Below, piece by piece: positions 23,807-39,054 of a stretch of 64,000 bases of DNA. The notes below the pieces were generated by a model, which made no database searches, was not told the DNA's origin, and saw nothing but the letters and a program-made list of their open reading frames with translations. The stretch covers positions 82,385 through 146,384 of the forward strand of contig LUCM01000206.1 of the NCBI GenBank assembly GCA_008360955.1, given 5' to 3'. Every line of letters begins with the position of its first letter. Positions within the stretch are counted from its first letter, which is position 1. A program made the translations under genes and the position numbers. The DNA comes from Fasciolopsis buskii (taxonomy: Eukaryota; Platyhelminthes; Trematoda; Plagiorchiida; Fasciolidae).

Positions 23807-26429
23807 ATACTCTTTGACCGTTTGTGCAGTAAGTAGCTCAAACGGAATGCCCCATTTGCTGGTTTCATTGTTGTCGAGATCTAGGCATTTGCATGAAATC
23901 GTCCCAGTGTTTTTCACTGAGGTGAACATTCGGGGCTTGTGAAATAATTCGGGTGAAAAGATTCAGGATTTCTAAAATCTAACCAGTATTGTAAAATAAT
24001 CAACCAACTGTTGTCCAATTATTATTTTTATCGATAAACCAGTCGCCCACTAAGTTGGCTGATTTAATTATGTAGAATTTTCAAATCAAGAGCTATTTGA
24101 CGGAGTTATGCACCTTAAAACCTGCCGTAGTCAAGTGCACGATGCCCCTACGAACCGAAAGTTTACGAGTGCCATTTGTTTCGAAGAAACCGCACTCAAG
24201 AGTGAGTTTTGGGTCGGTTTGGTACAAGAAGTAATTCAAAAATTGACCCTTATACTTCGGGGTGAAAGCTATTTAGACTTACCTCGTCTACATTAAAACT
24301 TGACCAAAAAAGCCTTAGACGGTAACACAGTCAAAAACTTTCGGACTGAAACAGTTTATTTCAATCTTTCATAGCTCATGATACCCTTTCGCAGATTCAG
24401 TTTTTTTTCAATATTGGCCATGCGAACCACAATCAGTAATGACAAGAATAAACTTGCGCACCTCTGCTTCTTAACCCCGATCCCTTATTCGATAATTGGT
24501 CTCTGTTTCAAAGGATCCTACCAGTATACTCAAAATGTCTCTCCACTTGGAATCCACCAGTGCAATCGGTTTTGTTTAACCAAATGGAGACGCTTAACTT
24601 CTTTGCACCTTCATCCGGGCTTAAACTCTGAACTCTCAAACCGTCCAGATGCGTGATAACTCTTTCTGTTGTGTGCATCTTGCAATAACCGAGACTTGTA
24701 AAACAAAGCGTTGAACAGAGACACCATCTTGATCAAAGTAAAATCTACCAATCAATTTGGTGCAAAGGCGATTGGAAAGGTGAACGAATTTACCGGTTTC
24801 AAGTGTGGTTTGCTATCCGCTAAATTATTTTGGGACCTAATTTTACATGGAAAACAGCAAGACTGCTTTTACTTGCAATTTTCACATAGGAAAACAAGGA
24901 ATATGCCATGTTCCTCAGCTGTCTGTCTGTTTGCTAATGAATATTTTGCAGAAAAACCGAATACTTTTTTACGCCAGTTTCCACAATTCAATCGAACTTG
25001 CTCCCAAGCGGAAACTAACAAACCGCCCGGGATATAAAACGGCTAACCAGACTAGTTGCTACTATTTCCAAGCGGAACAAGCAACCTACGAGAAGTGGTA
25101 AACAAAGAACTTTCTGCCATAACCCAAGTGTCATCAACTGCGCAAGAAAACTGTTTATTTGCTGCCCTATTGCTAAGTGGTCTTGTTGGTGAAATGTCTT
25201 TCAGATATCTCAAGACAAGTTGACTAACTCTCCAGTGAAACCCACTATGGGCACCATACTCAGTCCAGTGGGAAGCTTTCCGAAAATCTAGACATCAGCT
25301 GCTATTGTGTGACGTGGCATTCTTGTGCTAACCGGTCTTCAGACATTTGTGGGAGCCACATTTGAACTGTTTTGTCTATCGATAACTCCGGAAAAATGGC
25401 CGTAATTCGCCCGTCAGACACTTAGGCGCTTCAAGGAAAGAGCTGGTAGACAATAGGACTAACAAGGTGGTATAGATAAATGTGATAAAAGCAAGAGACA
25501 GGAAAATAAGCCGAGAACAATGAGCAACATTACATAGACCGATAGTATTTGTATATAGTCCGTAAAAAAAGCAGTTTTGGTGCCAACAAACGACTAGATA
25601 TTTTGACTCAACTGTTGGAGACAAATGAATTGTCTTTAATAAGGTTCGTTTTCTTGATTCAATATCCTTCACTCATGATGTGGTAGGAGGTGCGATCAAG
25701 CAAAGCCTGTTTACCAAACAAATTGCCTAATAAGCATGTATCAGTCATTGGCACCCAACGTTCTAATGTTACCCTTCTGACCACCACATCCACTTCAGTG
25801 CGTTCACTTTCTCAAGTAGCGATGATGACTACATGTACATCCCATACTTTCCGGTTATAGTAGCGCAATAATTGGTAACGCTTGTATCACCCCGTTTTGT
25901 CCTAGACTTGATGTTAGTTTGATCTATGATGTTTTTATGCTTTTTATTGTACCGCCATTGCCTGTAGCCTATGTTTTGTTGCCGGCAAGTTTAACTGCTG
26001 CCCCACTCATCTCTTATTTGCTTTTGGCTTAGCTGACCTGTCTTATCCCTACGGAGTTTCAGACACAGTAATCATCAGTCATCGAGATCACTTTCTCTTA
26101 CAATTACACGCTTCTTTTTCATCACGTGATCACTCGCTTACTTCAGCTAGACCTATCATTTATTCTCACTATGCACACCAGTTATTTTTCAGGCCGAAAC
26201 AGATCCAGGCTAAGACAAGGAATCTGTCTCACGAAAATATCTTACTGTATCAAAGATCCATGCCCATAGCATCTTTCTGATTCCCTTTTGAATGCTATTT
26301 CCCTATTTTAAACCTAACCAGTCAATACAGTTTTTAACTTATGCTGTGGCATTGCAGCTGTTTTTTTTTATAATCACGGCTGCATAACTTCACTCCTGGT
26401 AGAATCCTTTCGGTGACTGGAAGAAATTG
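23807..26429. other. Intronic, nothing recognised
   Basis: Short open frames (for example 24378-24656 and 24711-25037) show no recognisable domain. Confidence 0.5.
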
Positions 26430-27700
26430 CCGATAAACTCCATGGACTCTTTTCTTTAGAGAAAAGTTTCAAGCTTCTACCATCCAAGACTGCATCTTTG
26501 TTGGGCCAGGGCGACCTGGATTCCGGCTACATGGGATTCTGCAACGGTCCTTTCCATCTTGAAGCACACACCCTTGAACATTTTATCAAAATGATTTTGT
26601 TCCCTTGTCACTACCTTTTCTAGGCTTAGCTCAACCGCTCACGTTTCTCTCCAATACTCACACTTAATGACTCATTTCAGTTTGTTCACAAGCCGAGCAG
26701 AGTGTGAACCTCCCATGGTGACGTTTTCCCTTTCCAAACGATTAAGTAGATCCGCTAAACCAGTCCGCTCTATCTTTCCAGATTGTTCCACTGCCTTTAA
26801 CTCGGTTCCCCGTTCGCTCATTCGCCATAAGCTTGAATCTTTTGCGTGTCCTGTTGCGGTAGGAACACAACGTTCACAACATACCTCAACAAATTAAACT
26901 AACGTATCACTTATGCAGCCCTCTACATTGCACTCCCGTGTTCATCAAGGGGCTGCTCTTCGCCGATTTATCTACTGACCCACCTCCAGAACCTCTCGAG
27001 TATGCAGATGATGTACTCAGAATGACTTCAGTCAATCAAATTTGGCACCCTTCTAGGGACATTTGACTGGTATTCAAAACTTTAATTTCAATCTGGCATT
27101 CCCCTTATCACAATTAGTTTGCACTTTCTTGCTTCCCTATCCCCAGTGAACATTCGGCAGTTGACGCCGTTCCCGTTCCTAGGGCCAAATTTGTAAAATA
27201 CTTGGGCGTTACAGTTTGCACCAATTTACAACGGTCTTCACAAATCTCCGATAGTGTCAAGCTTGTTATTCACTTGTCTTTTCAAATACGCAGACTGAGA
27301 CAGCTCGGCACAAAACAGAACGTTATTGCTTTTTTGACCATCAAATTGTCCTCCTTATTTTGCTCCACTGCTTCCCAGTCATCCTTTCACAGAAACTCAA
27401 GAAAGATTTTCACTTGCTCTACACAGGACTCTCTGTCATTAATCACGCTACTTCTATTCAGATAGTCCTTCTTCATGGTAAATAATGCCATTTGTACATT
27501 AAAGTGTACAGAACATTTTCCACGGAACGTCTTGCAGAACTAACCATCCAATATCTAATGATCCGTCATCCTGCCATTCACAGGCATCCACTAGTTCATA
27601 CTACAGGTTAATTTCCTCTCTTATTAACGGTTATCACAAACCCGTGGCTCCATATTTAGCACGTGTTCCGTTTAAGAATAGAGAAACTATGACAGTATGC
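26430..27700 (+). mobile_element. CR1/Jockey-like LINE fragment, RT part
   Basis: Frame-disrupted RT pieces match the element at 19.6 kb: SKRLSRSAKPVRSIFPDCS then TAFNSVPRSLIRHKLESFAC (about 26730-26855; motif A), PEPLEYADDVLRM (about 26988-27020; catalytic YADD intact at 27001-27012) and KFVKYLGVTVCTNLQRSSQI (about 27190-27247). The motif-B block is degraded and there are several frameshifts, so this copy is more decayed than the one at 19.6 kb despite its intact YADD. Confidence 0.82.
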
Positions 27701-30700
27701 AACATTCGATTTTTCATAGCTGAAATATTTTTCTTAATTGCACTGTTTACCTGCTCGCATATGGACAATGTTAGATTTTTATCATGTACATGGATCTATC
27801 ATTATGTGGTGTATTGTTGACGGAAATGCAAGTATTTTGGTTGCAGAATCCAGTCATACAATATTATACAACACAATACAGCTAAGCTGTATAAATGGGC
27901 CAGTATTCGATCTAACTCTGGGCGCATTTCCAACCTCCTGCAATTTTGTTTTTGACTTTAAATTGAATTCTTAATCATAATCATTGTTAGTGATTATGAT
28001 TTCGAATACGTCGACCACTCAGTTTACGATTTTCTGAACGTGCACGATTTCCCCTTACGCCCTCCCCGAACCGGTTAACCATTACTAAACTGTTCTCTGG
28101 ATCTGTCAGCTTTTGAACGAGAATGTCGGACAGGTTTTTCATTCCTAACCAGCAATCACAGGGTTGGTAATTTTTGGCGATGTTCAAACTTGTCTAGCTC
28201 TCATATTTGTCACAGAAGTGTCATCGTTTGGTAACAAAATAGTTGCGTAGGTTCATCATCCAGCTGAAGAATCACCTAACCCCAAAAGACAATTTCACTT
28301 GACCATTTTCATTAGATTGATCACTTTCATACCATAGGTTCCCAATTGAAGTCGGCCAACAGTCTTCGCGCGGACGTCCTTCTGTAACTTTACGGACAAA
28401 CACGTTTATTTCCCTGACAGAAATGTCAAACTGAATAACGAATAGCATGTGATGATGCTATCCAACTCATCTTCCCAAACCGATTACATAGAGTTAGCAA
28501 CTAAGAGTTTTCTACTTGCATCATGTCAGCGTACATTAATTTGGGAACCACCGAGATCACGAGGAATTGCAGATTCGTGCAATTAATAAGACCGAAATCG
28601 GGACCAAAATCTGTGTCCTATGTTTCCCTGATTTTAGACGATTTGTCAAACATGGATGGTAAATTACTTTTGACAAAGCAGAGATGCGAACCGGCGAGGA
28701 TGACACTGAATTGGTTACAGTTAGCTGTCAAAGAAATAAACGATTTTTGACTTAACGATAACTAAATGTGACCGATGCCAAAACAACAAACGTTTTCCAC
28801 TCAATACACTTATTTTTAGCTGACTAAAATTGACATTGCTGTGTGATGGTTACCCTAGCTACGACGACGATCTGAGAGAATTACTCCTAACTTAACAAGT
28901 CATTCTTCTGAGCAGTTTTTCCTTGTTTAATCCTGTTTGCTTGCAATTTGAGTCATGACGCTTTGTCACGAATGATTCATTTTCTAGCCAACTAGTTGTC
29001 GGGACCACGAGGACAGGGAACGTTTTTTGTTCGAACGCGCTGTACGTTTCACTCCACCTTCTGTCTTCCATGGTTCAAATGTTGCTTCGTGAAGCTCTAA
29101 GCTTGCGTTCAACGTCCGCCTGAGTAAACATATGCGTATGCATGCAACTCCAGGTATCCATCAAGAAGTCCTAGTAGTGATGTCCACTTCAGACGTGGAC
29201 TGCCGCTTGTCTTAATTTTCTGTCTCATTTTTCACACGCACGGAGGCCACCATGCAAATTACCACGGGATTTCCAAATCTAATTGACATAAAACAACTGC
29301 GTTTTAGTACTACTGCGATAGTCACGTGAACTAGTCTACAATTTAGACTAAATTATGTTGGAAAGTAGAAAATATTTAACTGATAAAAGTGTCATTCCAT
29401 GGGTTTCATGTTTACCAAATTAGCAGACTGGAGTGCCCGTTCCAGTTCCTTAGCATCGGGCCTGGACACAAAACATGTGAGATTTAAAAATGCCAGAAGC
29501 ATTTGAAGTTCAGGTTGATCTCTTGTTCGCCTTAACACACAACTATTCATCAACTTTCAACTAGAAATGTCCAAACGGCTTTCGCTGTGCTGCGATCGAA
29601 GATGTCGGAGAATAATCAGATTTTGTTTAGACTTGGATTATGAAGTGCGGTATTCTTCAACTAAAAAGCAGCTTGCACCTGAAAGCCTGACCATCTTAAT
29701 TGAAATGTTAGTTTTTCTTGTATATACTACTACCAAATTTAGAGACCAAAGTCACAAACTAGTGGTTTCGTGCCACTTGAATAGCACTGTTCACTCCCTT
29801 CAATCCCATGCTAATACTGGTTCGTTTATTGTAACTCAGTTGGTTTCGATCGGTTGCCTTGTTTAATGATAGGCTGCAGCTGGGATTTCCAAAACTTAGT
29901 CCTGCATCATTCCCTCGAAAGCGGCAACTGAATGAGCCCAATTTTATTTCAAAGGCTCTACAAATATTGTCTCAAGATTTGGCTCAGGGAAAAAGCATTG
30001 AAATGTGAAACTCAGTGGTCAGATTTGGAAACGATAGGTTGATTTAAGAAAATACGCTAATTTGTTATTACTCACGTGACACGTCTTCCACAAGAAAATA
30101 CCTCGAAGCAAATGATTAGTTATTTATTCTCAGTTTTTGGCAGGCATTCATCGATTTCAGACAAGAGATGCGGTCAGTCCTCATTAAGATCATCCGTCAT
30201 GTTAAGCGCACTATATGCCAACCAAACGGGTTATAGTGCTTTTTGCTGAATTTCGTATTACTATTATTATTATTTTGGTTAGATTCTCGCTATAAATAAT
30301 ATAAACTGACATTATCGGGAACGCATTTCTGGATTTAGCAAGCTTCTTTTTGGTTTGATCAGACACCCAGCATACTGTGATTTGCTTGAGATTATATACT
30401 GATTTTCTGTCCTCATTTTGTCTTACTGATATTCCCGCATAATTGACGTTCTGCATTCAGACTGGTTTGCGTGACTGCCACAGTAATACTTAAGACGACT
30501 GTCCTACTCCCTAGCGAAGTAGCGGTTCCGTGAAAGCTTTTTCGCTGCGTGTATCAACATCCCTATTTCACTGACGTTTTCAGTACGGTTAGGACTAATA
30601 GTGCACTGTTTGTATCCGTCTGGTATTGGTATCGGTAGCAGACAGGCAAAACCGTAAAGTCAAACGAACACAGGTGCATTGGCTATTTTCTTGAAATTAT

Positions 30701-33700
30701 TTTGCCTGCTAAGCACGAAAGTGGTAGTCTAACTGAACGATGTCACTGTGTACGGAAACCGATCAACAAAATAAGTTCTCTTTTCATTTCAACTGAATTA
30801 CAGAAACGAACTTCTTAGTCCGATGGTCAGTCTGTGGACAAATTTGTACTCTGGAATTTAGACGGATCGATCGGTCCGTCGGTTGCATAATTTATTTCCA
30901 TCTCAATTATGCCAGTCTATTGACACAGAACAAACCCACCGCTGTCTAGAGACTCCAGACTTAACTTCCACTCAACGTTGATTCCAGTCCTTATTGAGGC
31001 TGGTCCACGGGGCAGAAAATTTGGAGCACACGAGACATGATGGTCTGATAACATATCGGTCGTATATCTGAGTATAGTGGATGAAGACACGAAAGATTCA
31101 CTTGACGATTGATCTAGCCGGATTTTAATCGGACACAATCTGACTGTGAGACTCAATAAAAGTGGATTCCACCCACGGCCCTTGTCTAAGGATTCACTGC
31201 ATCATGTTACGCTGTGATTTTCATTTTCCAAGGCTGATAGGCGAATCCTCAGCTTCAATTGGTAAGTCAGTCGAGTGGGTAAGACGTTGGATGAGACAGC
31301 CTCATAGATCGATAAGACGGTGGCGACGGACAGGAAGATAGAGCTGAAACTTAATACGAAGCACAGACGAATCTTAAAGATTACACGTTTATTGAATGAA
31401 TATTTCAAAGTGAAAAGGTAAAAAATGAGCTATTTGCAAAGCCAGAGAACCATGTGCTTCAAAGTCAGTCGAGATGAAGTGAGCAATAATAGAGTTGTAC
31501 TGACAAATTGTAGTTTCAGTTTCAGATGAACGACGACTGGTTCAGTTCATTTCCGTTGGTATAACCATTAGTCTTTCACCAACTTGCTCTGTGTTTGGAT
31601 AATTTTTGTAGGACCGTCTACTCAAATGAGAACAACAGGATGAAAAATAGTGAAAGATCGGTCGCAAAGTAAACGACTATATAGGGAAGAAAGGATTTCG
31701 AATGCGAGAACTGCTCTGAATCCGAGAGTGAGCTTCATCATTCACTGTCTCCAACCCTTTCTTAGGCATTTTCGTGGATCCTAACCTGCTGTCTAACTTC
31801 ACCTACACTAGGCAATCCACTGGTTAAGATTTTCCTAATTTTTTATGCCATCGACTAGCCTACCGGATGCAAAGCTTACTCGTCTCGAAGATCAGCGTTC
31901 GCGAAAGTCGTTCAGTGAGTTTTCCCCAGCCATCCTAATCTACTGACAAGTAGCGTTTCTTTTAAGGGTTTAACCCCAGGACCCACTAACTTACTTCTAA
32001 CGGATTACGGGAAAAATTCTTTCACCACTCCATAAATTTCACAAGGACGGCGGTCATTGTACACCAACAGAAATCGCACATCTGCTCTCAACGCCCAAGA
32101 TTTTGAGACCTGCACCCGGACCGATTTATGTGACAGTCAAAACTCGTTTTTAATCGATGATCAGATGTCATGTCAAAGCTGCAGAGGCCTCAAATTGGTG
32201 ACCGCCAGTTGAATCTTCTGGATACTCAAAAAGCACTTCGATAGATTTACGACCATCAGGTGAGAAGCAGCAACTCATGTAGCTAAATCTGCATCCCTCA
32301 CCCAAATGCAAGGAAGGTGGGCGTGTGTTCTAAGAGGTCGATTAGCTAAAAATCTGTTATGTTGAACCCATACTCGGTAGAAAGCCAGCTTGATTCTCAC
32401 GTAAAAACCTTGCTCGATTAACAGATACTCGGGGGATAATGCTCGTGAACAGTTCGGATATGACACCAAACTGATGGCCCCAGAATCTTGTTTGAAAGAT
32501 GCAGCTGGGTGCATAATATTTTCGATCTATTTGCAGCGTTTGTTCAGATACTGGACACCTAATACTGGTTATAGTCGCGTTGAAAAGTCCGAGCTAGTTT
32601 GACGTCGGCAAGTGTCATCTAGAATCAGTTGTGTTGTAGCGACAACAGAGGGGAAGCAAACAAAGAAGGGCACGAACTGAAACGTGATCTGAATCCGCAG
32701 GTGTAGATACTAAAAGCTGACAATCTCCGCTTGATTTATTCTACAAATGACCCAAACCAATGTCGTCAACCTGAGGTCATGGACGAGAAGGCAGAGCAAG
32801 GCACCAGGTAGGCCGATGTCGCTTGTTACGATGACTGCAATAGTCTGCCAAAAACCGTCCTTAGTCAGGAAAATCATTAGGATAAAATGAAATTCCTGTC
32901 ATCCGTCTTGTGTCAACCAACTAACTCAGTTGGGCGTTAGAGTCAATATCGAATCAGACGTCTTTTCAAAGCACACTGCGTGGTAGCAGGGATAAGTTCA
33001 GTTAAAACCCACCTTTTGGTTCAATAGAGCTGCAACCAGTGAGCGCATAGACGGGTATGACGAACAAACTACAACGCTTTGTTCGACTACCTCTGACAAT
33101 TAAAAACAATTAACCAATCTCGATACAGGCTACTCTTAACTGAGCTCCAGTCTAACGGTGCGCGTTGAACTTACATGCAGACAACGATCCTGATGCTAGG
33201 ACGGCGACAATTTTCCGAACGAGAGTTATCTGATATTTGCGAATGAAAGAAGAGAAATGGGTCACATCTGGCATACAAACAGTAAATGCATTTTTCTAAT
33301 GTCCTTTGCCGTTGCACTTAGTACTAAGATAATTACAAAGACCGTAATAACAAGGAGCACATAAACTGTTTGTATGAGGAAATCAGTCACTGGTCAATGC
33401 CTAAGTGCCCGTCGGCGATTGGCACCGGTATTTTGTCCCAAGCTAATATCAAAGCATCAAAAGCCAAACATTTTTCAAAGTTCCGATTAGTTTGGTCTGT
33501 TTCAGACAGTTTAATATAGAGGCCCGTATGGCCACAGCAGTGTACGTACCCCTGAGGTTTAACCTATTATCTGGGGCAATTTTCGATCGATGCGGAGGAA
33601 AATCGCCATCCTGTATCAGTACAACCTATCGACAGTCCTTATCTCAGCACGGCTAGATATTCCGTACCACTGATTTTCAGTTCGTGGTCACCAGGTGGCA

Positions 33701-36700
33701 ACCACAATCGACTCGTGGTATCATCTCAATCAAGTTGCTGTATCGGAGTCGCCGACCGATCAAATTCTAAATGCTAGCGGAGTCGACTGCAATGCTGATC
33801 AAATCATATGACACTTGTTGAAAATGTGAAAATTATCTGCAAGTGTCATGACGAAGTTGTTGAGTAACTAAACATTTAAACACAAACGCCAGAAGTAAAC
33901 AGTAAACTTTCCAGCTTAGAGTAAAAGGTTTTTCGTGAGTTTTATCTTGGGATTTGCACTTACTGGGATTAAAACTGATCGGCCTGTGGTGTTCACATCC
34001 CATAATTTGTGGCGAGAGACCCAAGTGAAGAATTTCTAACTGTGGCTACAAAGTTCAAACGTTCTACCGAAAAGAAGTAAACACTCAGCATTTTGTACAA
34101 GTAATGTTCACATGCGTAACCTTCCCTTCAGAGCTGTGATCACGAAAGCTTAACGTTGAGTCAGTCAACCCGTTTTCTTCTTATTACATGTGTCGAATTA
34201 AGATGAGCAAAAGTTGAGTAAATTCCTTATTATTCATGACACTGTGCCAAATCGAAAACATTTTATAAAAAATTCAACTGAGTTTGCTTTTGTCTACAAT
34301 TGCAGCGTAAACAATTTCACTGCAATTAGGGTCATTGAAATAATCTGTATATTGATTCAATCGATCACGGCAGTGAAAAGAAGCTACTACTAGGTTGTTG
34401 TATGGCGGAGTTGGTATCGATTTGCCCGTGTCAATGAAGGCCGTGTTATTCTGTGGAGTGTGAAGATAACTTTGACTCGTTTGTACATTTTATGGCAGAT
34501 GGGAAGAGTCAAATATTAAAACGACCAACGATAATTTAGGGCATTGGAATTTCTGGTCACTAGTTAATCTTGTTATTCCAGTTCAAATAGATTTTAATTT
34601 TCTATCCATTTTTTAATTTAATGTTGTTTTTTGAGTTGCCGCCGTATTTTTGTCTGCAGTTAGTTGATGTGAAAACCGGTGTCCATTTATATATATATAT
34701 GTTTATAATGAGTTCAAAACTGATACTTTAAGGAGAAATCAAAGCAAAATACTTAGGTGGAATAATCTGAGATTGAATAGAAAGCTATAGACTACTCTTC
34801 GGCAATTCCGCTTTCTTTCTATCCTGCTGTTTACTTGTGGTTTGATGCAGCATTCCAGCTAATCAAATCCACGAATTTCGAATAATCGTAGGCGTCAATA
34901 AATTTTGATTAATATTCTACACTCAGCAGTTTTCTCCCAGGGAGGCTCAGTCATCGGCTGACAGCAGAACACACGCGCAGATGCATTAACGTTTAAGGAA
35001 TAATTCATACGACACAGTCTGACCGGTGCTTGACGCTCGAGCTCCGCTGGCTAACAGCAAAATAAGACAGGATAAGAGGCAGTATAAATTTAAAAACTTA
35101 CTTCGAAGTTTGCCGTCTATGTGTTTTTACTGGACTCCTCCGTTTAATATGACATGTTGCCTTTTTGTCACGAAGCTGTTGTGTTGGTCTGCGCAACGGT
35201 TTTCTTGGTGGTTTAATGTATGAATATATCACTTGCAAGTAGTTTGCCCCAAACCACGACAAAATAATAAAATTTAGAACTTCGGGGTTGAATAAGACAC
35301 ACTAAACCCGTAAGGGCAACTTAGAAGAGTCATCGTATGAGCAGTGGAAAGTGAAATAACAAGCCATGGTGGGATAACACCACCGTGGACAAGAGTTGTT
35401 CAAAGATGTAAGCTCGACACCTGTGAGCGATTTATATTCATGAGTAAACTATTCTGGAGCGCGGCCTGAAATAGGACAAAAGTATCGAAAGCTAGTCTGC
35501 TTTGGTTATTAACAAAAAACTCATGGTCTGTGATCAAAAAGTCACGTCAAATGGTTGTTGTTGTCTGTATTTCTTTTTATCTCCGCATCATTTTTGGCTG
35601 TATCGGAGTACAAAATATGTTGTGATCAAAAATACATTCTACTAAAATGATGTTTGATTTTAGTAGTTGTTAGGACGAAATCAATCGTGTACATCAAAGC
35701 CAAACTAAGCAATGGTAACCACGATAGAACTAGCCGTGAATTTGACTGTTACACGTTAGGAGTCCATAATATTGGGCATTGATGCAATGACGTAAATACT
35801 CGAGTAGATTACCCCACTGCCAGGTCCTCCGACAGTTCGATGAGTGACGCAAGAAAGAATTATCTCATCAATATAGTGCTGCATGTTTCCGCCGTTACAT
35901 GGATATGTAAAGATCGGGTACCCATTTGTTTTGAGTACATCAATAACTCCGACTAAAAAAGTCGTAGTTCAATAGATGTGGACCGGGGAAGACATTTGAT
36001 TTACTGGGCGCAGTCTAGGCACATTTCTCCGCGTTTCTGTTCGTCGGAAGGTTTTAAAATTATCGGTCGCGAACCAGTTAATGATCGATCGTTCGCCAGC
36101 GGACATCCATTGGATACGCAAGTTCTTAGGGGTAGTTTTGTTTTCCGAAAAATCTTTTGCACATCAGGTACTTTATTTAACTATAGGCTGCTCTAGAAAG
36201 AATAGAGTGAGATGCACACTGTTCTCGAAAATCGACTCTTCAATTGATGCAATTGTCCAACTTTCGGTAACCTTATAAACGCGCAGCGTTTTGCGTTTCT
36301 TGTTCTTTCATCCTTCCTTTCTCCATGATCTTGCGAAGTAAACATCTAATTTTCACGCTAATGCATTCTGTATTGTACTTTATCCATTGAACCTATTTTA
36401 TTTGATACAGTAAATAGTAAAATAGTACTATTATTTCTTTTAATTTTCCAATTCTAATACCCAAGGAAAAGAAACCCAGATAGCAACGGATGAGTGTGAA
36501 TGAACAAACTGTGGTGAATGCATTCTTGTTTGTTGGTATTTTGTGCATGCATCTGTCCGAGTTAATTTGTACCGGTGGACCATTGGATACACACAGACAA
36601 TTCCTACGCAGTTCACATCGTCTCGGGCAACGGGGCTGTAATACGAGGCGAAACCGCATTGCGTTTAGCCTATTTGCACAGTTCATGCGGGCATGCACTG

Positions 36701-37247
36701 TAAATACACACGAGCAAGTTTGTTTTAGGTTGTTCGTTTGTTCTTGAAATTTGGGAAATCGCCTCCGAGGAACTTTATCACTCAACACGAGAATGATTGA
36801 ATAATGTTGGGGTTTTGGAAGTAATCTCGTGCTTTAGCACTAGTAAGCAAAAAGGCTTCCTTTTTGAGAGGGTAAAGTCAATATATGGTTGAAAATCACC
36901 GTGCTCAATGAGGGCTTGAAATCGGTAGCATATTTGCATGATAAATCAGGTTTTAATATATGCACATACACACACTAAACTAGAGATATCTGAACATAAA
37001 TTGCCCAAAATGTCTCAGTTGTTAAGCAAGGAAATATTTCGTATTTACAAATACCCTCGAATTTATGCTATTTGAATATAATTTCCATAATATGAAAGAA
37101 GCAACTGGTATGCATATTTTCACACCACATGCACTTGCGGTTATATTTGTTGGAAAATCACAAGAAGAATCACTTGCACTCCGATTTTGCATTTGTTGTT
37201 GTTACTGATGTGGTCCAGTGCATATATGTTGAGTTCGTGCCGGGGCT
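27701..37247. other. Long intronic stretch without a recognisable gene
   Basis: Nearly 10 kb of moderately AT-rich sequence lies here. Contents are an ATT microsatellite near 30256-30275, a TA run at 34688-34700, and a block at 31660-31830 sharing two landmarks with 41100-41240. Open frames up to 131 codons (36393-36788, minus) are within chance expectation. No exon with convincing family motifs or paired splice sites was found. Confidence 0.45.
30256..30275. repeat. ATT microsatellite
   Basis: About six ATT units. Confidence 0.8.
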
Positions 37248-37412
37248 ATGTATAGGCAATGGCCGATTCGTTTCTTGACTGAACGCGACCGTTGGCCACA
37301 TGCAATGCGGATATTGGGCTGTCCAGAATGTGGAGTAAAGCCGGGGTACATGAGATCACGCATGACCACACACCGGGACCGACGGAAAGCCGAAAGTAAT
37401 GCTGTGCCTTAA
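37248..37412 (+). pseudogene. Short frame with CPxCG...H zinc-knuckle-like motif, possible LINE C-terminus
   Basis: This is a 54-codon frame after an in-frame TGA at about 37227. It contains RWPHAMRILGCPECGVKP followed by RMTTHRDRRKAES. A CPxCG with a downstream His resembles the C2H2-like knuckle that ends many RTE/CR1-type LINE proteins. It could also be chance, since there is no second His at the usual distance. I assign no function. Confidence 0.3.
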
Positions 37413-39054
37413 TTAGGCAGGTTCATATAAAGGAACAGTAATTTTCGTAGATCGCAATTGAATAAATGATCAAGAGCATGGGTAGTTCTTTCGTTTCATG
37501 CATATATATTACGTAGTAAATTTGTGGAGGAAACCGCAGCTATCGAAGGATCACCGAAGCGGGAATTGACCAGGGCTAGATGGAATCGTACTGAAAATGT
37601 TCTCGACAAAATACGGCGACCATGTTTGTTTGACTATAGTTGAACATCACTGAGATTTCTTCTCACAACCGACCGGTTGAAACAGACCCCACTGAAACCA
37701 CATAGTAGAATGATGAAAACAACGGCCTAGAAGAACAAGGTGGATTTTCGAAAGATTACATGCAAAACTGATATGTCACGTTGAATTTTTCGGGCCGAGG
37801 CCTGATTTTCAGCTATCTTTTGCTAACCAGTATGCCAAAGCTGAAAAAAATAAGTTTGATGGTCTGCTGAATTTGTTCCGTTGCTTTGGGATGGCATCGA
37901 CTTTTGACTGCGTATTGTGTAATAGAAAGTTCTATTCTATATAACACCTGTTTCTTCCTCTTATCTCTGAGCCGCGGGAACTTGGGGAACAGTATCCTTT
38001 AGATTTCGCTCACCTGTGCTGTCCTCTTCCGCGGAAAGTAACCGATGAAGATAATCCAATTACTGAAATCCAGCTAGCTTTTTTATGTCACTTGGGATAA
38101 TGGCTTCGGGGTAATGGGTGTCCAATTACGTAACTTGCGTTCACGAGCAGCGTGTAAGGCAGCCTACGGCGAAGCATCTGATAAGTAAGCGTAAGATAGC
38201 CGGTCTGATTCCGGCCAATGGGATCGAATTTTGGACGCATAAAACGTTAGTAGATTTTTCATTCCACGAAGTGCTTTCGTCTAAAAACGAAGTATTTGTT
38301 TGACCACGTGATTTTCGTTGATGACCTACTTATTTCTATTACGAATATCCTACGTGCAATCAGCCAATTTTGTCTTTTAATCGATAACACCCGTCAAGCG
38401 AGAAACAACCACAGCCAAACACCAGAAAATCTGATTCTATCAAATAAAAACGGCATATCCATTGTTTATTTACCTTGCATAATGCGACTGTCTTTACTCT
38501 GTGGATTGTCCGTGTTGTACTCTTATTCGTCTATCTAGTTTGATGCATATTACCTGATTTAGTTCATTTAGTTTTGTTGTAGGATGCAGACTGGTCATCC
38601 TGACTAGTTAGAAGTCCTCACTATATGACATTTCCCGTTTGCTTATTCAAATGGTTGCGTTCCACTCACGCCACTGTGTTAGCTGGCAGCTGGTAGCGAT
38701 TGAGATAACACGGTCTTCATCTGGTCTTGCCGTTTGTACTCGGTCGCTATCTGACTCGACCGATATGCGTCCATGTCTGTGTAGTGAACGCAGAGTCTAA
38801 CAAGGGCCACTGTAAAATTCCCAATAATCAATGAGACGTGCACCAGACTCAGCTATGTTGTGTTTTGTTTGTGAGAATTACTTCTGTTTTAACCAGCCGA
38901 GTTAGCGCTTAATGGCCTTCTTTCACCCGAATTCACCACGAGAAGTGATAGTACTCAAAATAAGCCTCTTTCAATTCCCTTTTTAATTTCGTCATTGAGA
39001 TTGCTATGGAGATAGCCCTGTTCTCACTGGGGACAAATGGCATAGTTATTTCTT
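37413..39054. other. Intronic, nothing recognised
   Basis: Short open frames only. The last few hundred bases may contain undetected LINE sequence leading into the fragment at 39055. Confidence 0.45.

Noticed and set aside
36490..36747. 85-codon frame with a signal-peptide-like N-terminus
   Set aside because: The hydrophobic run is plausible, but an equally long frame lies on the opposite strand, and no cleavage motif, family resemblance or supporting exon was found.
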